Notes under the pieces: model-generated | Seen by the model: only the letters and a program-made list of their open reading frames with translations | What the model was told of the DNA's origin: nothing | Databases searched by the model: none | Program-made: the position numbers and the translations under genes | NCBI GenBank assembly: GCA_001563305.1 | Contig: CP013703.1 | Location: 620,001-684,000 of the forward strand | Length of the DNA: 64,000 bases | Source: a methanogenic archaeon mixed culture ISO4-G1 | GTDB taxonomy: Archaea; Thermoplasmatota; Thermoplasmata; Methanomassiliicoccales; Methanomethylophilaceae | Reading direction: 5' to 3' | Part shown: piece by piece, positions 52,003-60,979 of the stretch | How the letters are laid out: each line of letters starts with the position of its first letter | Numbering within the stretch: position 1 is the first letter of the stretch

Positions 52003-52603
52003 CCACGGTGCTCAGACCGTGGTCGAAGGAATAATCCACATAGGGTATGGTCGACGGGTAATCGTCGGCCACTACCTCCCATGTGCCAGCATCCAATGAG
52101 TTGCCGGCATCCAGGACGCAGTTCCTGTAGTATCCGAGGCGTACGAGCTTCTCCAGGACTCTCAGCACATCTCCTTTCTTACCGTTGCGGAGGACAGCTT
52201 CGCCCCTGTGCACGAAGATCGTGGGCACCACGGAGTCGGACACGTTGTTGATGTCGATGAGCTCCTCATCGGATTCTATGAAATGATAGGGCGCGAAAAC
52301 CAGTTCCGCATCCTTGTTGAATGCGTCGAACACATCGTCCACCGTCTCGATGTAGGTCATGAACCATATGTCCGATCCCGGGAGCTTGAGGTTCTTCATG
52401 ACCTTCTCGGAGAACTCCCTCCTGGCGAAACTGTTGCAGTCGATGATCATGGAGATCTTGCGCTCGTCGGCGGGGATTCTTTCAGCGACCTCCGCCCTGA
52501 AGTCCAGCATCCTGCTGCCTGCCTTGGGTGATACCGCAGAGAAGAACCCGTCCGTGACCTTCAAGGAGGAGTCGTATACCGCGAAGAATGCTGGCACATC
52601 CAT
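51983..52603 (-). CDS. Hypothetical protein, 206 aa, downstream of the CobN-like gene
   Basis: Not recognised. A soluble alpha/beta protein beginning MDVPAFFAVYDSSLKVTDGF; it contains 'MIIDCNSFARREFSEKVMKN', 'FAPYHFIESDEELIDI' and ends 'YVDYSFDHGLSTVVRPYRI'. No membrane segment. It lies 47 bases after the CobN-like gene on the same strand with no visible terminator between, so it is probably co-transcribed and may be a partner of that enzyme (inference). Codon use is like its neighbours. Confidence 0.65.
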   Translation of the reverse strand: MDVPAFFAVYDSSLKVTDGFFSAVSPKAGSRMLDFRAEVAERIPADERKISMIIDCNSFARREFSEKVMKNLKLPGSDIWFMTYIETVDDVFDAFNKDAELVFAPYHFIESDEELIDINNVSDSVVPTIFVHRGEAVLRNGKKGDVLRVLEKLVRLGYYRNCVLDAGNSLDAGTWEVVADDYPSTIPYVDYSFDHGLSTVVRPYRI

Positions 52604-52650
52604 ATCTTTGGCATTGCATATGCCGTATAATATACTTGCAGATTTCCGGA

Positions 52651-55600
52651 TCAGTCCTCATCACGGCTCCAGTCCGTGACGTCCTCGATGCATTCTTCCG
52701 TGTCCAGGAACACATCCTTGAGCTTTTCCTTGACCTCGTCCGATGCCTCCCACAGTCCGCGATCTATGGCCTCCTGCATTCTCTTCAGCATCTCCATGAG
52801 GGCGAAGGGGTTCTTCTCCTCCAGCCATTTCTTCGTATCCTCATCGAAGATGAACTTGTTGCAGTACTCATCGTACATCCAGTCGTCGATGGATGCCGAC
52901 GTCCCGTCCCATCCGATCATGTACTCTGCGAGCTTGGACAGTTCTTGTGCACCGCGGTATCCGTGCTCCTTGATCCCAGCGAGCCATTTCGGATTCAGCA
53001 CTTTGCTGCGGAAGATGAACTGGCATTCCTCGCGTGCGGTGCGCAGCTTGCTCTTGTCGGGATCGGAATCGTCGCCGATGAAGAACGAGGCATCCTGTCT
53101 CCCGTAGGTCCGGACGAAAGCGTTCAGACCTCCCATGTACTCGAACACGTCGTCCATGTCAAGGATGTCATGTTCCCTGTCGGGCATGTTCTTGATGGTA
53201 GCTTCGGACTTTGACAGCCTTCTCTTGAACTGCTCCTGTCTCGTCGCACCGTATAGGCCGCGGCCGTAGGCATAGCTGCTCCACAGCAGGCAGATGTCCG
53301 CCAGATCCTCCGTGGTCTTCCAAGCGGTCGTCGCTATGGCCAGATTGACCCCGCCGCCGTAACTGCCGGGCGGGGATCCGAATACGCGGAGCCTGGAGTT
53401 CTGTATGGCCTCGTCCTTCGGTACGCCGGCCGAGATGTCCTTCACGACATCGTTGCGGATGTTCGCAGCTATGTAGTTGTCCTCCTCGCTCTCATCCAGA
53501 TCGGCCACAAGGTCCACGGCCTCGTTGAACAGTTCCACTAGGTTGGGATACGCATCGCGGAACAATCCGGTGATACGTATGGTCACATCTATCCTGGGCC
53601 TGCCGAGCTCCTCCAGGGGTATGACCTCGAGGCCGGTGACAAGGTCCCCGGTCTTGGACCAGATCGGGCGTATCCCCATCAGCCACAGGATGTAGCCGAC
53701 ATCATCCCCGTTGGTCTTCATGGTATCCGTGGCCCAGATGACCATGGCGATCTCGTGGGGATAGTGGCCGTGCTCCGACAGGAACCTTTCCAGCATCTGG
53801 TTTGCCATGCGCTTCCCGATTTCCCATGCGGTGACCGTGGGCACCGAATCGGGATCGATTCCGTAGAAGTTGCGGCCCGAAGGGAGGATCTTCACATTTC
53901 CCCTGGTCGGGGGTCCGGAAGGTCCTGGGGGGACGTAGCGGCCGTCCATCGCCGTCATGAGGTTGTCCATCTCCATGGATGTGTGGGACAGTCTGGGGTA
54001 TGCCTCGTCTATCATGAAGTCGATGGCATTCCTGAAATCGTCGTCGATCCCGCATCCCCAGAAAGACGGGTCGTAGCAGAGGTCACGGTCGTATCCGGAT
54101 GCTCTGAGTTCTTCCAGATGTTGGAAGAGTTCACCGTCCAGACGTTCCAGGGCAACGGACTTCAGTTCTCCGTCAGGGAGGGACCCTCCGGGGTCGGAAA
54201 GGCAGTCATCCACGTCTATTCCCATGGAGCCCGCGAATGCGGTGCGCAGAGGAAGTATATCGCCGTTCCTCACCCTCATGACCGAATAGATGCATTCATC
54301 CAGATGTCTTCCCTCGGGATTCCTTCCCAGAACATGGAGTCCGTCAGGGATCAGAGCGTCCTTGAAGTCGGAAAGGTAGGTGTGAACGTCCAGTATGCGT
54401 TCCTCAAAATCCTTCGTGGTGATGTCCTTGGGGATGTTCAGGTCCTCATCGAGATTTAGCGTTCTGACCTCCTCGAGGATGTTGGAGCACAGGAGCTCCC
54501 TCCTGCTCGAGTTAGGTGTGTTCTTGAGCGTGAAGTATTCGCGCAACAGGGAATCCAGTTTCTCCAGGCTCTCGTAGCTCCCGGCACGGGTCATGGTAGG
54601 ATTGAGGTATGCTATAAGCACGGCCTCAACGCGTCTCTTTGCCTGTATCCCCTCTCCGGGGTTGTCTATGCAGAACGGGTAGATGTCGGGGAGTCCGTTG
54701 AGGATCATGCAAGGTTCGCATTTCTCCGATAGCCCGACGCTCTTACCAGGAAGCCATTCCATAGATCCATGCGTTCCCATGTGGATGACCGCATCGGCAT
54801 GGAACTCGTCCTTCAGCCATCTGTAGAATCCAAGATACTGGTGGGGCGCGGGAAGGACGGGATCGTGATAGAGGGCGTCGGTCTGCTCGCCCCATGCACG
54901 TATCGGCTGATATGTGATCAGGATGTTCCCATCCAATGTGCCAGGCATCACCATTCCGTCAGATATGGTGGTGACTTTCCCGGGAGGTTCCCCCCAATGG
55001 CCCACAAGTCTCTTCTGGTTGAATGTCGGTACGGAGCGGAAGACCTTTTCATAGTCCTCCTTGGACTGAATCCCTGCAGCATGCTCGGCTATGTATTCGT
55101 CGGATTGGCTGTTCAGGTCGTTGGTAACGCCGTTGATAAGTAACTTGACAAGGGAATCCCCGTCATCGGGGATCGTATCCACACGGTATCCTGAATCAGA
55201 CATCCTCTTGAGCATCTCCACAACGCTCTGTTGAACGTCCAGTCCTCCGGAGGAGCCTATGCACGAGGAATCGTCGCGCGGCTGATACATTATGATGGCA
55301 ATCTTGCGTTCTGATGCGGGCTTCCTCCTCAGCATCGCCCAGTTGAGGCACATCCTGGACAGGTGTTCAATCCCGGCCTCTATCGGCAGCAGCTTCTTGT
55401 TCGAGTCCTCGGTGATGCAACCCATCGGAGTACCGATGATCTGACCGTCCAATTCGGGACGGATGACGAGGATGGTTATGTCGTACTTGTCAAGTCCTGA
55501 TGCATCCTCTTCGAAATCGTTCCACCTGTTGTATATGCACAGGGCCTGTATCACTGGCACATCGGTCAGCGTCTTGTAGAAGTTACGTGCGATATCGACA

Positions 55601-56415
55601 TCGAATCCTGATTCCTGCCCCCTCTTCGAATGCAGGAGGTTAGAAGATGAGATTGTGAGCAGCAGCACATCTATCCTCGACCTGTCGCCATCCATGAAGT
55701 ATTTCCTGACGTAGACCGGCAGGCCCGACTCCCCGTTCACGGGAGGTGCGAGATGCGAGTAGAACACCGGTATGACGTTCATCCCGTTCTCTTCCAGTGA
55801 ACGGATCATGCGGTCGATGTGCTTCGTATGACCGCTCTGCCAGTCGGTCTGCGTCATCACCATCCCGACCGTGGGCTTGTTTGGATCCAATGTTCTGAGG
55901 TATTCGTCGAAACCGATATCGCGGTCCATATCGGGGTGGTATATCCCGTCCTGGCGCGGGACGGTCGGTTCCGGGATCGGGACGTCAGGGCCGTTCAATC
56001 TGCGATTCAGCCATAGGATGATCCCTTCCTCGTTGCTGACACCCTTGTACATCAGATAGGTGCACAACAGCAGATAGTCCACATCGGTTCCTTTGAAGAT
56101 CGGCCGGTAAGTGGGTCTCATCTCCTCCACGCCAGAGAATATCAGAACGACGGCATTCGTGGATTCCAGGATGGGCTCGATCTTGCTGTATCTCTTGAAG
56201 CGGTCCGGTTCTGCCATGCAGCGGACGATGACCATGTCCGAATCCGATATGGAGGTTATGGTCCTGTTCAGAAGATCGATGTCCTTGTCCAGGTCGCGGT
56301 AGTCCGCCGAGAAGATCTCACATTCGATTCCGTCTCCCTCTAGCTTCCTGGCAGCGGTCCTCAGATCGTCGGCGCCTTCGGCCTGGATGCTGATGTTCGT
56401 TATCTTCAGAACCAT
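52651..56415 (-). CDS. CobN-like cobaltochelatase/tetrapyrrole (de)chelatase large subunit
   Basis: A 1254-aa protein of the CobN/BchH family. An N-terminal ~150 aa Rossmann-like head is followed by the diagnostic 'VIHMGTHGSMEWLPGKSVGL' (~545-565), 'PFCIDNPGEGIQAKRRVEAV', and C-terminal 'WGWGxx'-type region with 'GSPPGSYGGGVNLAI' and 'YAYGRGLYGATRQEQF'. CobN inserts cobalt into corrinoid rings with CobS/CobT or ChlI/ChlD ATPases, none of which is present here. CobN-like proteins next to FecBCD importers, such as the HmuS type, can instead remove metal from heme. No C-terminal membrane helix is seen. It is divergent from importer 2. Substrate unresolved. Confidence 0.85.
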   Translation of the reverse strand: MVLKITNISIQAEGADDLRTAARKLEGDGIECEIFSADYRDLDKDIDLLNRTITSISDSDMVIVRCMAEPDRFKRYSKIEPILESTNAVVLIFSGVEEMRPTYRPIFKGTDVDYLLLCTYLMYKGVSNEEGIILWLNRRLNGPDVPIPEPTVPRQDGIYHPDMDRDIGFDEYLRTLDPNKPTVGMVMTQTDWQSGHTKHIDRMIRSLEENGMNVIPVFYSHLAPPVNGESGLPVYVRKYFMDGDRSRIDVLLLTISSSNLLHSKRGQESGFDVDIARNFYKTLTDVPVIQALCIYNRWNDFEEDASGLDKYDITILVIRPELDGQIIGTPMGCITEDSNKKLLPIEAGIEHLSRMCLNWAMLRRKPASERKIAIIMYQPRDDSSCIGSSGGLDVQQSVVEMLKRMSDSGYRVDTIPDDGDSLVKLLINGVTNDLNSQSDEYIAEHAAGIQSKEDYEKVFRSVPTFNQKRLVGHWGEPPGKVTTISDGMVMPGTLDGNILITYQPIRAWGEQTDALYHDPVLPAPHQYLGFYRWLKDEFHADAVIHMGTHGSMEWLPGKSVGLSEKCEPCMILNGLPDIYPFCIDNPGEGIQAKRRVEAVLIAYLNPTMTRAGSYESLEKLDSLLREYFTLKNTPNSSRRELLCSNILEEVRTLNLDEDLNIPKDITTKDFEERILDVHTYLSDFKDALIPDGLHVLGRNPEGRHLDECIYSVMRVRNGDILPLRTAFAGSMGIDVDDCLSDPGGSLPDGELKSVALERLDGELFQHLEELRASGYDRDLCYDPSFWGCGIDDDFRNAIDFMIDEAYPRLSHTSMEMDNLMTAMDGRYVPPGPSGPPTRGNVKILPSGRNFYGIDPDSVPTVTAWEIGKRMANQMLERFLSEHGHYPHEIAMVIWATDTMKTNGDDVGYILWLMGIRPIWSKTGDLVTGLEVIPLEELGRPRIDVTIRITGLFRDAYPNLVELFNEAVDLVADLDESEEDNYIAANIRNDVVKDISAGVPKDEAIQNSRLRVFGSPPGSYGGGVNLAIATTAWKTTEDLADICLLWSSYAYGRGLYGATRQEQFKRRLSKSEATIKNMPDREHDILDMDDVFEYMGGLNAFVRTYGRQDASFFIGDDSDPDKSKLRTAREECQFIFRSKVLNPKWLAGIKEHGYRGAQELSKLAEYMIGWDGTSASIDDWMYDEYCNKFIFDEDTKKWLEEKNPFALMEMLKRMQEAIDRGLWEASDEVKEKLKDVFLDTEECIEDVTDWSRDED

Positions 56416-56689
56416 GAATATCAGTGGTGGTTTTGATTTTGCACTGCTGTTATTATTGTTTTCATGATTGGATTAGAAGGGGGTCATAATACACCAGTTA
56501 GCAGCCTGTTATCATGAAAATAGTATGATTATATGCTCTTTTGATTGACTTAATTTATATACAGAAACGAATTGGATGATGCATCCAATAAAATTGTGCT
56601 GCCGATTCGATAGAATCGTGCTAACGGTGTCATTCACAATCGGCGGCCACCGATTTCGATTGGATGATACGATTTGCGAGAGAGATCCA
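56416..56689. promoter_or_regulatory. Divergent CobN / importer 2 control region
   Basis: An A/T-rich 274-base gap. It holds a half-site ATTGGATTAG (56467-56476, identical to 30287-30296), a TATA box AATTTATATA (56552-56561) for importer 2, operator site 3 (56571-56589), and a further widely spaced pair ATTGGAT (56659-56665) ... ATCCAAT (56685-56691) that overlaps the permease start codon. Confidence 0.55.
56571..56589 (+). promoter_or_regulatory. Operator site 3: perfect ATTGGAT-N5-ATCCAAT inverted repeat
   Basis: ATTGGAT, GATGC, ATCCAAT: perfect 7-bp arms, 5-base spacer, starting about 14 bases after the TATA centre, the same geometry as site 1. It would cover the transcription start, consistent with repression of importer 2. 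Confidence 0.65.
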
Positions 56690-57763
56690 ATGGTTCTGTT
56701 CAAAAGAAAGGCATCGGCCGGAGAAGACAAGGTTGAGACCATCGAGGATCTCGCGCACATAGAGGAGAAATACAAAGAGTCTACACTGACGGTAGGGATC
56801 CTCCTCATCGCCGGCGTCGCATTCATCTATTTTGCCTGTATCTTCGTCGGTACGGTCGGACTAAGCCCCGGCGTAGTTATCAATGTCTGGCTGGGGAATG
56901 AGACCTGGGGACACACTTACATCGTCGAGTACATCCGTATGCCCAGGATCGCATGTGCGGCCATAGTGGGCGCTGGGCTGTCGGTGGCGGGAATGGCCAT
57001 GCAGGCCCTTTTCAAGAACCCGCTGGCCTCACCGTCCATCCTGGGAATCTCCAACGGAGCGGCCTTCGGAGCCGCCCTAGCCATGGTATACGGGGTCGGA
57101 TTCGGGCTCGGTATGTACAACGTATCAATCATGGCCTTCATCTTCTGTTTCGTCACCATATTCCTAGTGTACATGCTGGCCACCACGCGTCACGGGACAC
57201 CTACCGTGCTTCTGCTTCTGGCCGGAGTGGCCGTCGGGGCATTCTTCGGAGGGTGTACGTCAGCGTTACAGTATCTGACCGAATCCGATGCGCTCAGGGA
57301 CGTGGTCTACTGGATGATGGGAAGTTTCAGCAGATGCGGATGGACTGAGTTCAAGATAGGTCTGATCACCGTCGGCATAGGTGTTGCGATGATCGCGCTG
57401 TGCGCAAAGGAGCTCAACCTCCTTTCATTGGGGGAACAGCAGGCAAAGAGCCTGGGGGTGAACGTGGTCCGCGTGCGCTACATGATCCTGATAGGTACGG
57501 CGATGTGCGTAGGGGGATGCGTGGCGATCAGCGGGACCATCGGTTTCGTCGGACTGATCATCCCTCACATCTTCCGTTCCCTATGCGGTCCCAACCACAA
57601 GTACCTCACACCCATCTGTATCCTCGGAGGGGCCATCTTCCTGATGCTCATCGATGCGGTCTGCCGTGTCGGCGGCGAGATGCCCATAGGGGTCATCACG
57701 TCGCTGATCGGAGCGCCGTTCTTCGTATACATCCTGAGGAAGAAGAAGACGGATTTCTGGTGA
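56690..57763 (+). CDS. ABC importer 2 permease (FecCD/BtuC type)
   Basis: A 357-aa membrane protein with about ten TM helices. FecCD motifs are 'EYIRMPRIACAAIVGAGLSV', 'NPLASPSILGISNGAAFGAA' and 'GTIGFVGLIIPHIFRSLCGP'. I took ATG 56690 (MVLFKRKASAGE) because the upstream extension to 56576 runs through the operator and transcription start. It overlaps nothing and is followed after 4 bases by its ATPase. Confidence 0.9.
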   Translation: MVLFKRKASAGEDKVETIEDLAHIEEKYKESTLTVGILLIAGVAFIYFACIFVGTVGLSPGVVINVWLGNETWGHTYIVEYIRMPRIACAAIVGAGLSVAGMAMQALFKNPLASPSILGISNGAAFGAALAMVYGVGFGLGMYNVSIMAFIFCFVTIFLVYMLATTRHGTPTVLLLLAGVAVGAFFGGCTSALQYLTESDALRDVVYWMMGSFSRCGWTEFKIGLITVGIGVAMIALCAKELNLLSLGEQQAKSLGVNVVRVRYMILIGTAMCVGGCVAISGTIGFVGLIIPHIFRSLCGPNHKYLTPICILGGAIFLMLIDAVCRVGGEMPIGVITSLIGAPFFVYILRKKKTDFW

Positions 57764-57767
57764 TCAT

Positions 57768-58622
57768 ATGAAGATTAGCGTCAATGGCATATCATTCGAT
57801 TACGATAGCAAATCCGTTCTCCACGACGTCGAGTTCAAGGCATACGAGGGCGAGGTCCTGGGGATACTGGGAGAGAACGGATGCGGGAAGACCACCCTGC
57901 TCAAGTGCATCAACAATCTGTTGAAGCCCCAGATGGGCTGCACGTCCCTGACCGAGATCAACGAGGATCTGCTGGACAAGAACAATCTCCAGAAGTACAT
58001 GGATGAGAACGAGATCCATACCAATGACCTTGACAACAAGGAGATCGCCAGATTCATGGCCGTCGTCTCGCAGAGCGAGTACGTGTCATTCCCGTTCACC
58101 TGTCTGGACGCAGTCAAGATGGGAAGGTATGCCGACAAGAATTCCTATTCCCCGGCGGAGGAACGCGAGATCGTCTATCAGGCGATGAAGGACGCCGGCG
58201 CCCTCGAGTTCACCAACCGCCACGTCAACGAGCTGAGCGGAGGGGAGCTCAGGAGGGTCATGATAGCCAGGGCATTGGCGCAAAGGTCGGAGGTCCTGTT
58301 GTTGGACGAGCCGACGTTGCACCTCGATGTCATCCATCAGTTCGAACTGATGAACCTGATCAGGGATCTGGCACATGAGAGGAAATTGATAGTCATTATG
58401 GTGACACACGACATGATCCTAGCCGCGCGTTACTGCGACAAGGTCATCATGATGAAGAAAGGGAGCATCGTGGACGCCGGACTCACGGCGGACGTGATGA
58501 CGCAGAAGAACATCAGGGACATCTTCCGCATAGAGACTGATGTGCAATACGATGAACGTATCGGCGGGCTGAACATCACCATGATAGGTATAGCCTCTCC
58601 CGATGAGAAAGAAACCCCTTAA
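57768..58622 (+). CDS. ABC importer 2 ATPase (FecE type)
   Basis: A 284-aa NBD: Walker A 'GENGCGKTTLLKCI' (~37), an insertion of ~25 residues after Walker A ('LTEINEDLLDKNNLQKYMDE') not seen in importer 1, signature 'LSGGELRRVMIARAL', Walker B 'VLLLDEPTLHLD', H-loop VTHD. It belongs to the FecE/FhuC/BtuD family. It ends in TAA and precedes the binding-protein gene. Confidence 0.9.
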   Translation: MKISVNGISFDYDSKSVLHDVEFKAYEGEVLGILGENGCGKTTLLKCINNLLKPQMGCTSLTEINEDLLDKNNLQKYMDENEIHTNDLDNKEIARFMAVVSQSEYVSFPFTCLDAVKMGRYADKNSYSPAEEREIVYQAMKDAGALEFTNRHVNELSGGELRRVMIARALAQRSEVLLLDEPTLHLDVIHQFELMNLIRDLAHERKLIVIMVTHDMILAARYCDKVIMMKKGSIVDAGLTADVMTQKNIRDIFRIETDVQYDERIGGLNITMIGIASPDEKETP

Positions 58623-58644
58623 GACAAAAGAATGAGGTCATAAT

Positions 58645-59823
58645 ATGAGCATGACAAAACCTTTGATCGCAGTCATCGCCGTCGTTGCAATCGTCGGCGG
58701 TGTCGCGGCATACGGTTTCTCCGCAGGTTGGTTCGACCAGGCACCTGTCGAGAAGGAGTATGTCGAATATGACAGTTCAAAGGGGTGGAACTCATGGGCG
58801 CCGAAGACATACGTCATCGATTCGTCCCTTCTGTCCGCATCCCCGTACAACACAATAACGGCAAGGAACCTCACTGAGTGGTACTACGATATTAAAGTCG
58901 AGGACAAGTACACGCTGAAGGACGTGCCTGCCGACTACTACACCTTCGAGAGTGTGGTCAGCCACAACGACAAGGGACAGCTCGTCATCAAGAGCTTCGC
59001 GAAATCCGATGCTGAGAACTACACATCCAGGGACATCGTCGTCGACAAGGTTCCCGACTATTGGATGACCTCAGGATCCCAGATCGTCACGATGTATTAC
59101 ATCCTGTGCGAGGTCCACGGAGTCAAGTACTCTGATTATGACGATGCCGTCCTCACCGAACTGTGGGACCTGATTTATGCCACGGATGCCGCAGGATACT
59201 CCCCTGACAGGATCACCAAGAACTACGGAATCCCGTCCACCAAGTTCCACGGAGAGATACTCAAGTCCTCGACCGATACCACAGGAAACACGGAACAGTA
59301 CACCGATATTCTGGACGCTGTTCACAGCGAAGGAAAGACCATCATGTACACGATGAGCGGAAGCATGGTCAGCTGGGTCAACGGAAAGGCCACCTGGATC
59401 ACGGAACAGTGTGAGGCCTCCGGCAACTACGCCACCATCTTCAACATCTCCAGGATCCCCAACGTCCTCGCCATGACCGAGGCCTTCGCCTACATCATGG
59501 GTTACGGAGACAAGGCACAGAGCATCATCGACAACATGAGGGTATCACTCTACAACACCCAGAAGGCCGCCGAGGCCGCTGCGGCGAAGTTGCCCTACCA
59601 GCACAGTGCTGTCAGCACGTATGTCAACAACGACTGGACATTCGGAACGGATTCCATGTCCCAGGAGTTCTTCGACATCATGCAGATCAAGAACATCTAC
59701 ACTGGAATCAGCAAGACGCTCGAAGGTCTGGATGAGATCGTCGTCGAGAAGCAGCCCGAGTTCCTCTTCATGACCGGAAAGGAACCGATAGACGAGAAGC
59801 AGCTCTACCGTATCAAATCCTGA
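58645..59823 (+). CDS. ABC importer 2 substrate-binding protein (membrane-anchored)
   Basis: A 392-aa protein with an N-terminal hydrophobic anchor (residues ~5-27, 'LIAVIAVVAIVGGVAAYGFS') and no lipobox. The mature part has a helical-backbone binding-protein layout: 'VPDYWMTSGSQIVTMYYILC', 'DILDAVHSEGKTIMYTMSG', 'AMTEAFAYIMGYGDKAQSII'. It is Tyr/Trp-rich, which may suit a planar hydrophobic ligand such as a tetrapyrrole (speculative). It is the last gene of importer 2, followed by a terminator. Confidence 0.82.
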   Translation: MSMTKPLIAVIAVVAIVGGVAAYGFSAGWFDQAPVEKEYVEYDSSKGWNSWAPKTYVIDSSLLSASPYNTITARNLTEWYYDIKVEDKYTLKDVPADYYTFESVVSHNDKGQLVIKSFAKSDAENYTSRDIVVDKVPDYWMTSGSQIVTMYYILCEVHGVKYSDYDDAVLTELWDLIYATDAAGYSPDRITKNYGIPSTKFHGEILKSSTDTTGNTEQYTDILDAVHSEGKTIMYTMSGSMVSWVNGKATWITEQCEASGNYATIFNISRIPNVLAMTEAFAYIMGYGDKAQSIIDNMRVSLYNTQKAAEAAAAKLPYQHSAVSTYVNNDWTFGTDSMSQEFFDIMQIKNIYTGISKTLEGLDEIVVEKQPEFLFMTGKEPIDEKQLYRIKS

Positions 59824-59832
59824 TCAAAACGA

Positions 59833-59860
59833 CCGGTGGCCCTTCGGGTCATCGGCACCT
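59833..59860 (+). terminator. Terminator of importer 2
   Basis: A 10-bp stem (CCGGTGGCCC with GGGTCATCGG, two G-U pairs) with a TTC loop, followed by CACCTTTTTCCC. Confidence 0.7.
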
Positions 59861-59933
59861 TTTTCCCATCATTATTACACTTCTTCATTGTAATTTTAAT
59901 CATTCATAAATTTTATTACCTAGTTTAGGTATT

Positions 59934-59949
59934 CCTAAAATTAAGATTC
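59934..59949 (+). promoter_or_regulatory. TTTAGG-N4-CCTAAA inverted repeat (DtxR-box-like)
   Basis: TTTAGG-TATT-CCTAAA, a perfect 6-bp-arm palindrome about 20 bases after an A/T-rich TATA-like stretch (AAATTTTAT, about 59908-59917) and ~100 bases before the methyltransferase ATG. The TTAGG...CCTAA core resembles binding sites of DtxR-family metal-dependent repressors. A looser relative (TTTAAGGTATACCAAAATT) lies at 30254-30272 near importer 1. Function is inferred. Confidence 0.45.
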
Positions 59950-60048
59950 CGAAGGAACGGATACAGGTCCGCGATCCAGAAAACGTCTGTTTCTCGATGA
60001 TGAGCTGAAGGCAACGGGCCCGAATTCGAATCCTAGGGGCGAAAGGAC

Positions 60049-60867
60049 ATGAAAGAGAAAGTGACGATAAAGAGGGGGACTCCTCAGGAAACACTCATGT
60101 TCCCCCTGTACGGGAGATACAAGGCCAACCAGATGTATCCGCAGCTGTTCAAGGATGTGACTGCGAAGGAGATAATCAGCCGCATTGATTACGATATAGA
60201 GCAGTCGGACATGGGGAAGGGCCCGCAGTTCGTCTACGGTATGAGGCAGGATGTGGCCGAAAGGAAGGCCAGGCTATTCCTCACCGACAACCCTGAGGGG
60301 ATACTGGTCAACCTGGGCTGCGGTCTGGACACGATCTTCGATCACATAGACAACGGAAGATGCAGGTTCGCGAACATAGACTTCCCGGAGGTCATCGAGT
60401 TCCGTCAGAAGCTCTTCGATCCGAAGGACAGGGAGGTCAACATCGGCAGGGATGCCAACGATCATACGTGGATGGACGAGATAGGCTACAGTCCCGGGGA
60501 CAAGGTCTTCATCATGAGCCTGGGTGTGCTGTTCTATTTCCAGCCCGAGGACGTGAAGGGGCTCATCGACGCCATAGGGAGACATTTCCCTGATGCCACA
60601 ATGTGCTTCGACTACGAGAACGCCAAGATGCTCACCAAGTCCAACAAGGCCGTGGTGAAGACAGGCAACAAGGGGGCATGGATGCCCTTCAGCATGGAGG
60701 ATGCCAGGAAGGAGATCGCAGCCTTCTCCGATACCGTGGAATCCGTCAGCGTGATGAACGAGATGCCCAAGGGCTACGAGGTTCTGCCTTTCTTCTACAA
60801 GTGGTTCTTCAAGCGCTGTCTGAAGAACGAATCGATGACATTCGCAGAGGTCAGGTTCAGGGTATAA
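60049..60867 (+). CDS. LCM/TcmP-type O-methyltransferase
   Basis: A 272-aa SAM methyltransferase of the leucine-carboxyl-methyltransferase/TcmP family: 'ERKARLFLTDNPEGILVNLG' then CGLDTIFDH (motif I, ~85-100), 'FANIDFPEVIEFRQKLFD' (acidic SAM-ribose region), and 'KVFIMSLGVLFYFQPEDVKG'. Family members methylate carboxyl or hydroxyl groups of proteins or polyketide-like small molecules. It has its own promoter with a metal-box-like palindrome and directly follows importer 2, so a role in the same process is plausible. It ends in TAA. Confidence 0.82.
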   Translation: MKEKVTIKRGTPQETLMFPLYGRYKANQMYPQLFKDVTAKEIISRIDYDIEQSDMGKGPQFVYGMRQDVAERKARLFLTDNPEGILVNLGCGLDTIFDHIDNGRCRFANIDFPEVIEFRQKLFDPKDREVNIGRDANDHTWMDEIGYSPGDKVFIMSLGVLFYFQPEDVKGLIDAIGRHFPDATMCFDYENAKMLTKSNKAVVKTGNKGAWMPFSMEDARKEIAAFSDTVESVSVMNEMPKGYEVLPFFYKWFFKRCLKNESMTFAEVRFRV

Positions 60868-60937
60868 GGTCTTGACGTGTCCGCATTCGGCCAGATGTCT
60901 GCAGTTCCTTCGGGACCGACGGAACCGAGGACATCAA

Positions 60938-60947
60938 GTTTATAATC
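60938..60947 (+). promoter_or_regulatory. TATA box for desulfoferrodoxin gene
   Basis: GTTTATAATC about 36 bases before the ATG at 60980, implying a very short leader. Confidence 0.5.
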
Positions 60948-60979
60948 CCCGCTCGTCGATTCGCGCTTGAGGTACCAAG

